From: an uncultured Rivibacter sp.
Lineage (GTDB): Bacteria; Pseudomonadota; Gammaproteobacteria; Burkholderiales; Burkholderiaceae
DNA: 5,977 bases
Reading direction: 5' to 3'
Assembly: GCA_946481025.1 (NCBI GenBank)
Contig: CAMLNA010000206.1
Location: 1 to 5,977 of the forward strand
Part shown: positions 1 through 5,977 of the stretch, one piece after another
Position numbering within the stretch: position 1 is the first letter of the stretch
Layout of the letters: every line of letters starts with the position of its first letter
Made by a program: the position numbers and the translations under genes
The notes under the pieces: generated by a model
Databases searched by the model: none
What the model was told of the DNA's origin: nothing
Seen by the model: the letters and a program-made list of their open reading frames with translations, nothing else

Positions 1-156
1 GCCTTCGTCAACATGGGCATGGTGAGCGGCATCCTGCCGGTGGTGGGCGTGCCGCTGCCGTTCGTGAGCTATGGCGGCACGGCCATGGTGACGCTCGGGC
101 TCGGCCTGGGCATCCTCATGTCCATCGCCAAGAGCAGGCGGCTGATGCAGTCTTAG
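1..156 (+). CDS. rodA: RodA (MrdB) peptidoglycan glycosyltransferase, C-terminal end only
   Basis: This is the last 51 codons of a gene entering from the left edge and ending in TAG at 154-156. The fragment carries the SEDS-family signature [11 protein letters not shown] (fragment residues 16-26), preceded by [13 protein letters not shown] and followed by a final hydrophobic helix ([13 protein letters not shown]) and a short basic cytoplasmic tail (KSRRLMQS). The run [20 protein letters not shown] is characteristic of RodA rather than FtsW. From the family, RodA is an inner-membrane glycosyltransferase that polymerises lipid II into glycan strands for side-wall growth, working with the class B transpeptidase PBP2 (MrdA) and the MreBCD elongasome. 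It is usually encoded directly after mrdA, which would lie outside the window. A candidate terminator follows at 243-278, so rodA is probably the last gene of its operon. It converges on the MATE gene. The identity is firm; only the C-terminus can be inspected. Confidence 0.93.
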   Translation, partial: AFVNMGMVSGILPVVGVPLPFVSYGGTAMVTLGLGLGILMSIAKSRRLMQS

Positions 157-233
157 CCCACCCCCTACGCGCTGCGCGCGCCCCCTCGAGGGGGCGGCCC
201 CCTTTGGACCGGCGGAGCCGGATCTTGGGGGCC
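157..233. repeat. GC-rich palindromic intergenic repeat (Comamonadaceae-type)
   Basis: The spacer after rodA is packed with symmetric GC-rich sequence. Positions 179-196 form a perfect 18-base palindrome centred on CCCCCTCGAGGGGG (181-194). Positions 196-202 (GGCCCCC) pair with 227-233 (GGGGGCC), enclosing an inner hairpin of CCGGC (209-213), loop GGA, GCCGG (217-221). The two structures share base 196 and so compete. I recall similar runs (CTGCGCGC, CCCCCTCGAGGGGG, GGCGGAGCCGG) as common in gene spacers of Acidovorax and Variovorax; this is memory, not a search. Neither stem is followed by a T-run, so I call it a dispersed repeat rather than a terminator, although it may add to termination between the converging genes. 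The core GGCGGAGCCGG (211-221) recurs on the opposite strand at 5231-5241. Confidence 0.6.
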
Positions 234-242
234 ACTCTGATC

Positions 243-278
243 GGCGCCACGGCTTGTGGCCGTTGCGCCTCCTTCTTT
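243..278 (+). terminator. Candidate Rho-independent terminator of rodA
   Basis: GGCGC (243-247) and ACGGC (249-253) pair with GCCGT (259-263) and GCGCC (265-269). This gives a 10-base-pair stem with one C-T mismatch and a 5-base loop (TTGTG). It is followed directly on the + strand by a T-rich tract, TCCTTCTTT (270-278). That is the expected form of an intrinsic terminator for transcripts coming from rodA, about 90 bases after its stop. The opposite side has no T-run after the stem, so it should work mainly in the rodA direction. The T-tract is interrupted by C residues, so its strength is uncertain. Confidence 0.6.
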
Positions 279-288
279 GAGTCAGCGT

Positions 289-1689
289 TCAGGTGCCATG
301 GCGCGCGGCGCGCAGCTTGCGGTGGGTGGCGCGGGCATGACGGACCCAGCCGTGGCGTTCCCAGCGCCACCACATCAGGAGGCCGCGCAGCCATTCGTCG
401 GCGGTGTAGGCGATCCAGACGCCCACGAGCCCGAGGCCGAAGGCCTCGCCCAGCAGCCAGCTGCCGCCGGCCAGCACCAGCGCCATCGAGACGGCACCGG
501 CCGCCACCGGGAAGCGCGCGTCGCCGGTGGCCCGCAGCGCGTTGATGACCACCAGGTTGAAGGTGCGCCCGGGCTCCAGCAGCACGGTGATCCACAGCAG
601 CGTGGTGGCCGCGTCGATGATGGCTTCGTCCCGCGTGAACAGGCGCAGCACCCAGGGTGCCGCCAGCGCCGCGAGCAGCGCCATCGAGGTGGACACGCCC
701 AGCCCCCAGGCCAGGGTGCGGCGCACCAGCCGGTGCGCCTCGTGCAGGCGGCCGGCGCCGATCATGTGGCCCACCAGGATCTCGCTGGCAAAGCCGGTGG
801 CCAGGCCGAACAGCAGCACGTAGTACATGACCTGCAGCGCATACGACTGCGTGGCCAGCGAGCCCGCGCCCATCTTGGCGGCCACCGCCACGCTCACCAT
901 GAAGGCGACCCGGTAGGCGATGTTCTCGGCTGCGCCCGGCAGCCCGATGTGCAGCACCGCATTGAGCTGGCGCGCCGGCAGGCGCCACCAGTCGGTGCGC
1001 GTGGGCGAAAGGTTCAGCCGCAGCTTCCACAGCCACAGGTGCATCGCGAGTCCGGCCGCGCGGCTGGCAGCCAGCGCCACGGCGAAGCCGATCAGTCCCA
1101 GCGCCGGCAGCGGTCCGCTGCCGCGCATCAGCGGCGCGGCCAGCAGCAGGTGCACCGCGTGCATGCCGACCATCACGAACAGCGTGTCGCGGCCATGCAG
1201 GTGGGCCCGCATCACGCTGGCCATGCTGGCGTTGTAGGCGTCGAGCGCCAGCGCCACCGCCAGCACCTGCAGGAAAGGCGTGGCCAGCGGCAGCACTTCG
1301 GGCGGCGCGCTCATGAGCTCGAGCAGCGGCTCGGCCGCCACCACCGTCACGAGCGCCACGCCCAGGCCCATCCAGGTGCTGGCGCCCAGTCCGGCGCGCG
1401 CCACCGCATCGGCCTGGTCGCGCCGGCCGGCGCCCAGGTTCTGCGTGATGACCACGCTCACGCCGATGCCCACCACCCGGAACAGGATGAACAGCGCCGC
1501 CATCAGGTGGTTGGCCAGCGAAAACGCGCCGGCAGCCGTGTCCGAATCCCGCGCGGCCAGCCACAGCCCCACCCCGCCCACCGTCATGCCGAGCAGGAAC
1601 TCGGCAAAGATGGGCCAGGCGATGCCGAACAAATGAGGGCGGGGTGTCGGCGCGGCGGCGCGCGCGACAGCAGCAGCGGGGGAAGACAT
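289..1689 (-). CDS. MATE-family (NorM/DinF-like) multidrug efflux transporter
   Basis: A 466-residue, strongly hydrophobic protein of the usual length for a MATE antiporter, which has 12 transmembrane helices in two homologous halves. The two halves are visible as matching loop motifs: VVITQNLGAGRRDQA (residues 79-93) and EILVGHMIGAGRLHEA (303-318). A further family-typical stretch is LEPGRTFNLVVINALRATGD (371-390). A short Ala/Pro-rich cytoplasmic N-terminus precedes helix 1, which begins near residue 20, and the C-terminus is a basic tail. Known members use a Na+ or H+ gradient to expel cationic drugs, dyes or metabolites; the substrate here cannot be told. The ATG at 1687-1689 has no recognisable Shine-Dalgarno, but no later ATG precedes helix 1. 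It lies 129 bases after the phospholipase gene, so it may have its own promoter or be the distal gene of that transcript. The MATE call is strong, the subfamily is not. Confidence 0.9.
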   Translation of the reverse strand: MSSPAAAVARAAAPTPRPHLFGIAWPIFAEFLLGMTVGGVGLWLAARDSDTAAGAFSLANHLMAALFILFRVVGIGVSVVITQNLGAGRRDQADAVARAGLGASTWMGLGVALVTVVAAEPLLELMSAPPEVLPLATPFLQVLAVALALDAYNASMASVMRAHLHGRDTLFVMVGMHAVHLLLAAPLMRGSGPLPALGLIGFAVALAASRAAGLAMHLWLWKLRLNLSPTRTDWWRLPARQLNAVLHIGLPGAAENIAYRVAFMVSVAVAAKMGAGSLATQSYALQVMYYVLLFGLATGFASEILVGHMIGAGRLHEAHRLVRRTLAWGLGVSTSMALLAALAAPWVLRLFTRDEAIIDAATTLLWITVLLEPGRTFNLVVINALRATGDARFPVAAGAVSMALVLAGGSWLLGEAFGLGLVGVWIAYTADEWLRGLLMWWRWERHGWVRHARATHRKLRAARHGT

Positions 1690-1818
1690 GGGGTGGGTGC
1701 GTGGGCGCGAGATGGGCAGGCCGACAAGCGGCGCTGCGAGCGGCGGCCGTTGTACCTGAAATCGATGCCAGGGTGATTTGCGCGGGCTTGTTACCGCGCG
1801 GGAACAGGACGTCGCGGA
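1690..1818 (-). other. Spacer between phospholipase and MATE genes
   Basis: These 129 bases contain no ORF that looks coding. The only structure I see is a short hairpin, GCGCGG (1780-1785) pairing with CCGCGC (1794-1799) around an 8-base loop, with no T-run on either strand, so it is a poor terminator. On the minus strand a TACAAC hexamer (complement of 1749-1754) could serve as a -10 for the MATE gene, but no -35-like hexamer sits at the right distance. I cannot assign a promoter here with any confidence. Confidence 0.3.
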
Positions 1819-2919
1819 CTAGGGTTGCTGCGGCTTGGGCGCAGGCGGCATGCGGCCGAGGGTGTGCCGCGCCAGGAAGACCTTCTCGATGTCGAGGCTG
1901 CCGCGCACGCCGAGGTCCTGCCGGTGATAGCGCAGCCAGTGCGCTGCCGCCTTGCGCCCGAGCTCGAACAGCTGCTGCAGGAAGGCCCAGTCGGTGTTGA
2001 ACTTGCTCGAGGCGTTGTAGGGCGCGAGCCCTTCGTCGTCGGCCACCATGTGCAGCCGCAGGTCCTTGTAGCGCCCCGCCTGCAGCGTGCCCTCGCGCAC
2101 CAGCCGTGACACGAAGGCGATGGCGCGCATCTCGGCCACCAGGCTGGCGTTGAAGGTGATCTCGCTCAGCCGGTCGATGATCTCCACCGCTCGCGTGGGC
2201 AGGGCCTCGCGCGACAGCGGGTTGATCTTCACCAGCATGATGTCCATCGCCTCGGTGTTGTAGATGAGCGGGTAGATCGCCGGGTTGCCGGTGTAGCCGC
2301 CGTCCCAGTACGGCTCGCCGTCCACTTCGACGGCCTGGAAGATGAACGGCAGGCAGGCCGACGCAAGCAGCGCATCGACGCCCAGCTCGCGTTTGGTGAA
2401 CACCCGCGCCTGGCCGGTGCGCACCGAGGTGGCGGTGATGAACAGCGGGATCTCGCAGCGTTGCAGGTCCCGCTCGACCACGTGCCGCTCGACCACTTCG
2501 CGCAGCGGGTTGAGGTTCAGCGGGTTGAACTCATAGGGGCTGAAGGCGCGGAAGAAGCTCGACAGCCACTGGTAGCTCGGCAGCTGGTCGAAGTTGAAGT
2601 GGTTGCCGGCGGCGCCCGCCTGGCTCACCGAAAACGGCGAGAAGACCTGGCTGCTGTGGCTCACGTCCTTCCAGAAGGCGGCCAGCGCCTCGCGCGCGCC
2701 TTCGCGCCCGCCACGGGCGAAGCCGGTGGCAAGCACGGCGGCATTGAGCGCGCCGGCGCTGGTGCCCGATATGCCGCCGATCTCGAGGTGCTCGTCCTCC
2801 AGCAGACGGTCGAGTACGCCCCAGGTGAAGGCGCCGTGGGAGCCGCCCCCCTGCAGGGCCAGGTCGAAGCGCCGGTGCGCGGGCGGCTTGTCTTTGGGGT
2901 GGCTGATCGGGTCGTCCAT
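1819..2919 (-). CDS. Patatin-like phospholipase
   Basis: A 366-residue protein with the full patatin catalytic set. The oxyanion-hole glycine loop is LQGGGSHGAF (residues 22-31), the nucleophile elbow is GISGTSAGALNAA (49-61) with Ser54 in GTSAG, and Asp206 in DGGYTGNP (206-213) completes the Ser-Asp dyad. The family hydrolyses acyl esters of phospholipids or other lipids. Length and architecture fit stand-alone bacterial patatins; there is no signal peptide or membrane helix, so it is probably cytosolic or loosely membrane-associated. It is not an obvious secreted effector such as ExoU. The ATG at 2917-2919 lies only 7 bases after the kinase stop with no clear Shine-Dalgarno, which suggests translation coupled to the kinase gene. 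It is therefore probably the third gene of the response regulator-kinase operon. The C-terminal third (about 240-366) has no motif I recognise. The substrate is unknown; membrane lipid turnover is a guess. Confidence 0.92.
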   Translation of the reverse strand: MDDPISHPKDKPPAHRRFDLALQGGGSHGAFTWGVLDRLLEDEHLEIGGISGTSAGALNAAVLATGFARGGREGAREALAAFWKDVSHSSQVFSPFSVSQAGAAGNHFNFDQLPSYQWLSSFFRAFSPYEFNPLNLNPLREVVERHVVERDLQRCEIPLFITATSVRTGQARVFTKRELGVDALLASACLPFIFQAVEVDGEPYWDGGYTGNPAIYPLIYNTEAMDIMLVKINPLSREALPTRAVEIIDRLSEITFNASLVAEMRAIAFVSRLVREGTLQAGRYKDLRLHMVADDEGLAPYNASSKFNTDWAFLQQLFELGRKAAAHWLRYHRQDLGVRGSLDIEKVFLARHTLGRMPPAPKPQQP

Positions 2920-2926
2920 GGCGTGC

Positions 2927-4498
2927 TCAGGGGTGTACTTCGTTGGTGTCGCCGGCGGATGTCGGCGGGCTGTCCTCGTGCCGGATCAGCGCTGCAAAGC
3001 GCAGCGTGAAGCGGGCGCCGGGGCCGCCCTCGTGCGCGCCCGCGGGGGCGCCGGCGCCGGACCCGCGGGCGTCTTCGAGGGTCAGCTCGGCGCCGTGGCG
3101 GCGAGCGATCTCGCTCACGATTGCAAGTCCGAGGCCGGAGCCGTCGACATTGGTGCCCAGCGCGCGGTAGAAGGGCTGGAACACGAGGTCGCGCTCGGCC
3201 GGCGGAATGCCCGGGCCGGAGTCCTCGACCTGCAGCACGACCACCTGCCCGAAGGGGTCGCAGACCACTCGCACGGTGACGGTGCCGCCGGGCGGCGTGT
3301 ACTGCAGCGCGTTGTCCACCAGGTTGCCGAGCAGCTCGCGCAGCAGGATGGGCTGCCCCCTCACCAGCGCCGAGCCGGGGTCGGGCCCTTCGTAGCCGAG
3401 GTCGATGCGCTTGTCCATGGCACGCGGCACGAAGTCGCGCACGGTCTCGGTGGCCAGCGCCGCCAGGCACAGCGGCTCCAGCTGCAGGCGCTGACTGGCG
3501 TCTTCGGTGCGGGCCATGGCCAGCAGCTGGTTGACCATGCGCGCGGCGCGCTGGCTGCTGCGCGCGATCTGCTGCAGCGAGGCGGCCAGGTGATGGGGAT
3601 CGGCGGTGCCGGCTTCGATCTCGCGCTGCGCCAGCTCCGCCTGCATGCGCAGGCCGGCCAGCGGCGTCTTCATCTGGTGGGCCGCGTCCGCGAGAAAGCG
3701 CTTCTGCGTGCTGATCGAACGGTCGAGCCGGCCCAGCAGGTCGTTGATGCCGCGCACCAGCGGCGCCACCTCCTCGGGCGCCTCGCGTTCGTCGATCGGC
3801 GAAAGGTCGTCGGCGGCCCGGGCGCGGATGCGCTGCTGCAGTTCGTTGAGCGGGGAGATGCCGCGGGCCAGCGCCAGCCACACCAGCAGCACCGCGATCG
3901 GCAGGATCACGAACTGCGGCAGGATCACGCCCTTGATGATCTCGGTGGCGAGCTTGGAGCGCTTGCCCAGCGTTTCGGCCACCTGCACGAGCGGGCGTGC
4001 CGCGGCCTCCGTACCCGCCGCGGCCGCCGCCGGCGGGCCTTCGAGCCACAGGTAGGCCACCCGCACCGGCTCTCCGTGCACGAACTCGTCGCGAAAGCGG
4101 ATCTCGCCGACGACCGGCTTTTCGTCCTCGGGCGGCACCGGGATGTCGCGGTCGCCGCTGACGAATTCGCCGCGGGTGCCGAGCACCTGGTAGTACACCT
4201 CGTCGGCCTCGTCGGCGCGCAGCAGGTCGGCCGCCGGGGTCGAGAGCTGGAAGCGCAGCCGCGCCGGCGCGTCCTGGGCCGGCGGCAGCACCTGCTGGGC
4301 CAGCACGCGGGCGGTTTCGCCGAGCGCGCGGTCATAGGGGCGGTTGGCGATGTTCTGTGCCACCAGCCAGGTGAGCGCCACGCTCATCGGCCACAACAGC
4401 AGCAGCGGCGCGAGCATCCAGTCGAGGATCTCGCCGAAGAGGGAGCGCTGTTCGCGGGCCACGCTGCCGGTGGGTGGGGGCGGTGCCGTGGCTGCCAC
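2927..4498 (-). CDS. TctE-like sensor histidine kinase
   Basis: A 523-residue membrane histidine kinase. A cytoplasmic N-terminus precedes TM1 (about residues 28-48). A periplasmic region of about 140 residues opens with NRPYDRALGETARVLAQQV (52-70), typical of the TctE-type N-terminal sensor domain (2CSK_N). TM2 is about 190-211, followed by a HAMP-like linker (about 212-263). The H-box is FLADAAHQMKTPLAGL with phospho-acceptor His274, the N-box LLGNLVDNALQY has Asn392 and Asn396, the G1 box is DSGPG (426-430) and the G2 box is GSGLGLAI (453-460). All catalytic motifs are intact. TctE homologues often sense carboxylates, but no tctCBA transport genes are visible, so the ligand is open. A Gly/Ala/His-rich insert (about 479-496) precedes the last strand of the ATPase domain. 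I take GTG at 4498 as the start, 25 bases after the regulator stop; it lacks a Shine-Dalgarno, and GTG at 4462 is an alternative. Confidence 0.93.
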   Translation of the reverse strand: MAATAPPPPTGSVAREQRSLFGEILDWMLAPLLLLWPMSVALTWLVAQNIANRPYDRALGETARVLAQQVLPPAQDAPARLRFQLSTPAADLLRADEADEVYYQVLGTRGEFVSGDRDIPVPPEDEKPVVGEIRFRDEFVHGEPVRVAYLWLEGPPAAAAAGTEAAARPLVQVAETLGKRSKLATEIIKGVILPQFVILPIAVLLVWLALARGISPLNELQQRIRARAADDLSPIDEREAPEEVAPLVRGINDLLGRLDRSISTQKRFLADAAHQMKTPLAGLRMQAELAQREIEAGTADPHHLAASLQQIARSSQRAARMVNQLLAMARTEDASQRLQLEPLCLAALATETVRDFVPRAMDKRIDLGYEGPDPGSALVRGQPILLRELLGNLVDNALQYTPPGGTVTVRVVCDPFGQVVVLQVEDSGPGIPPAERDLVFQPFYRALGTNVDGSGLGLAIVSEIARRHGAELTLEDARGSGAGAPAGAHEGGPGARFTLRFAALIRHEDSPPTSAGDTNEVHP

Positions 4499-4523
4499 GA
4501 GAGTCGGGGACGGAAGCGGAGCG

Positions 4524-5195
<672 letters not shown>

Positions 5196-5276
5196 GGCGT
5201 GTCTCCTACGTTTCGAACGATTCTATTGAGCCGGCTCCGCCACCGGCTGCGGGCATTCAGCATGGCCGAGGCTGTC
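5196..5276 (-). promoter_or_regulatory. Leader of the two-component operon, with inverted repeat
   Basis: This 81-base spacer precedes the response regulator. AGGAG (complement of 5203-5207) is its ribosome binding site. A TAGAAT hexamer (complement of 5220-5225) could be a -10 element, but no convincing -35 lies 16-18 bases before it. Upstream of it is an inverted repeat, AGCCGG (5229-5234) and CCGGCT (5243-5248) around 8 bases, overlapping the 10-base palindrome GAGCCGGCTC (5228-5237). There is no T-run after it, so it is not an obvious terminator of the MarR gene. The repeat contains the same 11-mer (GGCGGAGCCGG, minus strand, 5231-5241) as the spacer after rodA. Whether a promoter is here or transcripts read through from the MarR gene is open. 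Confidence 0.35.
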
Positions 5277-5759
5277 TCAGCCGCCGCCGGCATAGGCCTC
5301 CAGCCCCAGGGTGACCACCGTGGCCACCTCGGCCCCCACCTCCTGGCGGAACTCGGCTTCGGCCTGCGCCACCGCCTGGCGAAAGGCTTCGAGCCACAGC
5401 AGCCCGGTGGGCGTGAAGCGCACCCGGCGGGCACGCCGGTCGCGCGTGTCGGCCTCGCGCGTGACCAGCCCCCACGCCTCGCACTGGTCCACCAGGTCGC
5501 CCATGGCCTGCTTGCTCATGCCCGCTTGCGCGGCGAGGTCGGTGAGGCGCGACCCTTCGGGCGCCAGGTGGCGGGTGATGTGGACGTGCGCGGCGCTGAC
5601 CTGCGCACGCGCCGCGAGATTCGACAACGCCAGCGGCACGTCGATGTTGCGCGCCATCAGTTCCAGCACCCGTTCGTCGAAGCGCCGCAGGGCATGGCCC
5701 AGCAGGCGGCCCAGGTGCGTGTGGCGCCAGGCGGGGTCAGCGGGAGAGGTTTCCAGCAT
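5277..5759 (-). CDS. MarR-family transcriptional regulator
   Basis: A 160-residue protein of typical MarR length. N-terminal dimerisation helices (about residues 10-50) are followed by the winged helix-turn-helix: RLTDLAAQAG (71-80), recognition helix MSKQAMGDLVDQCEAWG (81-97) and a wing with DTRDRRARRVRFTPTG (104-119) containing the conserved D-x-R-D-R-R pattern. C-terminal helices complete the dimer interface. Such proteins are dimeric, often ligand-responsive repressors that frequently control their own gene and a neighbour. I chose ATG at 5757-5759. The frame stays open to an ATG at 5834, which would add 25 residues (185 in all), but those codons use G/C at the third position in only about half of cases, unlike the gene body, and they overlap the recA promoter. 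Neither start has a good Shine-Dalgarno. A TACCAT hexamer (complement of 5765-5770) sits 5 bases before the preferred ATG, compatible with a leaderless message. The gene is divergent from recA. The ligand is unknown. Confidence 0.88.
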   Translation of the reverse strand: MLETSPADPAWRHTHLGRLLGHALRRFDERVLELMARNIDVPLALSNLAARAQVSAAHVHITRHLAPEGSRLTDLAAQAGMSKQAMGDLVDQCEAWGLVTREADTRDRRARRVRFTPTGLLWLEAFRQAVAQAEAEFRQEVGAEVATVVTLGLEAYAGGG

Positions 5760-5772
5760 GCCAGATGGTAAG

Positions 5773-5796
5773 GCAAACTGATCAAAAAACGTTTGC
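5773..5796. promoter_or_regulatory. Inverted repeat, candidate MarR operator
   Basis: GCAAAC (5773-5778) and GTTTGC (5791-5796) are perfect 6-base arms separated by 12 bases, which contain TGATCA and an A6 tract. The element lies 13 bases upstream of the preferred MarR start and its right arm overlaps the recA -35 hexamer. MarR proteins bind inverted repeats near their own promoters, so an autoregulatory operator is the natural reading. This is inferred from position and symmetry only; the arm spacing is somewhat longer than in many MarR sites. Confidence 0.4.
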
Positions 5797-5821
5797 GAGC
5801 CTCGGTACTCGTCACTAACAT
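5793..5821 (+). promoter_or_regulatory. Predicted sigma-70 promoter of recA
   Basis: TTGCGA (5793-5798) and TAACAT (5816-5821) are separated by exactly 17 bases, a good match to the -35 and -10 consensus. An A6 run (5784-5789) lies just upstream of the -35, where a proximal UP element would bind the alpha subunit. Transcription would start near 5828, giving an untranslated leader of about 73 bases that includes the LexA box. Not experimentally supported. Confidence 0.6.
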
Positions 5822-5839
5822 CCTGTGCATCCATCCAGC

Positions 5840-5855
5840 CTGTCGTTAAAGACAG
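5840..5855. promoter_or_regulatory. LexA-binding SOS box of recA
   Basis: CTGTCGTTAAAGACAG matches the LexA pattern CTGT-N8-ACAG, and the outer symmetry extends to 5838-5857 (GCCTGTC and GACAGGC arms). It lies about 12-28 bases downstream of the predicted recA start point and 46-61 bases before the GTG, where LexA would block recA transcription until RecA filaments trigger LexA self-cleavage. On the other strand it is about 80 bases before the preferred MarR start, or directly ahead of the alternative ATG at 5834, so effects on the MarR gene cannot be excluded. Confidence 0.8.
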
Positions 5856-5888
5856 GCATTCGATTCCAGCCCCAAGTCATTGAAACCC

Positions 5889-5894
5889 AAGGAG
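5889..5894 (+). promoter_or_regulatory. recA: recA ribosome binding site
   Basis: AAGGAG is a near-perfect Shine-Dalgarno placed 6 bases before the GTG at 5901. It decides the start, because the initiator is GTG rather than ATG. Confidence 0.85.
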
Positions 5895-5900
5895 ATTTCC

Positions 5901-5977
5901 GTGGACGCACCCGTCAAGGCACTGAACACCGAAAAAGCCAAGGCCTTGCAGGCCGCCCTGGCCCAGATCGAAAAGCA
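5901..5977 (+). CDS. recA: RecA recombinase, N-terminal start only
   Basis: The gene begins with GTG at 5901 and runs off the right edge after 25 full codons. The translation opens VDAPVKALNTEKAKALQAAL and continues AQIEK, which is the N-terminal helix of beta-proteobacterial RecA, with the conserved K-A-L-x-A-A-L-x-Q-I-E-K pattern. RecA forms filaments on single-stranded DNA, catalyses homologous strand exchange, and stimulates LexA self-cleavage to start the SOS response. The ATPase motifs lie outside the window. A strong Shine-Dalgarno, a LexA box and a sigma-70 promoter upstream all agree with this identity. GTG initiation is unremarkable given the ribosome binding site. Confidence 0.95.
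   Translation, partial: MDAPVKALNTEKAKALQAALAQIEK

Noticed and set aside
266..280. On the minus strand, AAAGAAGGAGG just after the MATE stop looks like a strong Shine-Dalgarno.
   Set aside because: No start codon lies at a suitable distance with a coding-like frame; the A-rich run is the complement of the T-tract of the rodA terminator.
1755..1775. A TGGCAT-like element on the minus strand before the MATE gene, considered as a sigma-54 promoter.
   Set aside because: The GG and GC dinucleotides are not at the required -24/-12 spacing and the -12 part does not match.
256..1776. A 506-codon + strand frame opposite the MATE gene, and a 482-codon minus-strand frame (116-1564) in another phase.
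   Set aside because: Both are compositional shadows of the MATE gene, with low-complexity His/Gln/Arg or Ala/Gly/Arg translations and no motifs, whereas the MATE frame has clear helices and the duplicated family motif.
1780..1799. Small hairpin after the phospholipase gene, considered as its terminator.
   Set aside because: Only a 6-base stem with an 8-base loop and no T-run on either strand.
5209..5219. CGTT-TCG-AACG inverted repeat between the possible -10 and the Shine-Dalgarno of the response regulator, considered as an operator.
   Set aside because: Four-base arms are too short to stand out by chance, and there is no second copy nearby as expected for a tandem OmpR-type site.

Overview
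The window is a GC-rich, gene-dense piece of chromosome that most resembles a beta-proteobacterium of the family Comamonadaceae (Acidovorax, Variovorax and relatives). This rests on the near-total G/C preference at third codon positions, the N-terminal sequence of RecA, the TctD/TctE-like two-component pair, and a GC-rich intergenic repeat (CCCCCTCGAGGGGG followed by GGCGGAGCCGG) of a type I recall from that family. The taxonomic call is an inference from memory, not from a search. I see no RNA gene, CRISPR array, insertion sequence, phage gene or broken gene.

Layout from left to right. The last 51 codons of rodA (cell-wall SEDS glycosyltransferase) run rightward and end at 156. A 132-base spacer follows, holding the palindromic repeat and a good candidate Rho-independent terminator for rodA. 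Five complete genes then read leftward. In their own transcription order they are a MarR-family repressor (5759 to 5277), an OmpR-type response regulator (5195 to 4524), a TctE-like sensor histidine kinase (4498 to 2927), a patatin-like phospholipase (2919 to 1819) and a MATE-family efflux transporter (1689 to 289). Regulator, kinase and phospholipase are tightly packed (gaps of 25 and 7 bases) and are probably one transcript. The MATE gene lies 129 bases further on, and the MarR gene 81 bases before the regulator. At the right edge recA begins, reading rightward and divergent from the MarR gene.

The most informative non-coding stretch is the 141-base divergent region between the MarR gene and recA. 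It holds a consensus-like sigma-70 promoter for recA with an A-tract upstream, a LexA-type SOS box (CTGT-N8-ACAG), a strong Shine-Dalgarno for recA, and an unexplained inverted repeat (GCAAAC-N12-GTTTGC). That repeat touches the recA -35 element and lies just upstream of the preferred MarR start, so it is the best candidate for a MarR operator.

Functionally, the leftward cluster looks like a sensing-and-response module: the kinase senses a periplasmic cue, the response regulator controls transcription, and a cytosolic lipid hydrolase is made from the same message, with an efflux pump downstream. The sensed signal and the phospholipase substrate cannot be read from the sequence. I found no convincing new system. 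The items most worth a second look are the putative operator beside recA, the coupling of the phospholipase to the two-component pair, and the intergenic repeat whose 11-base core recurs between the MarR and response regulator genes.
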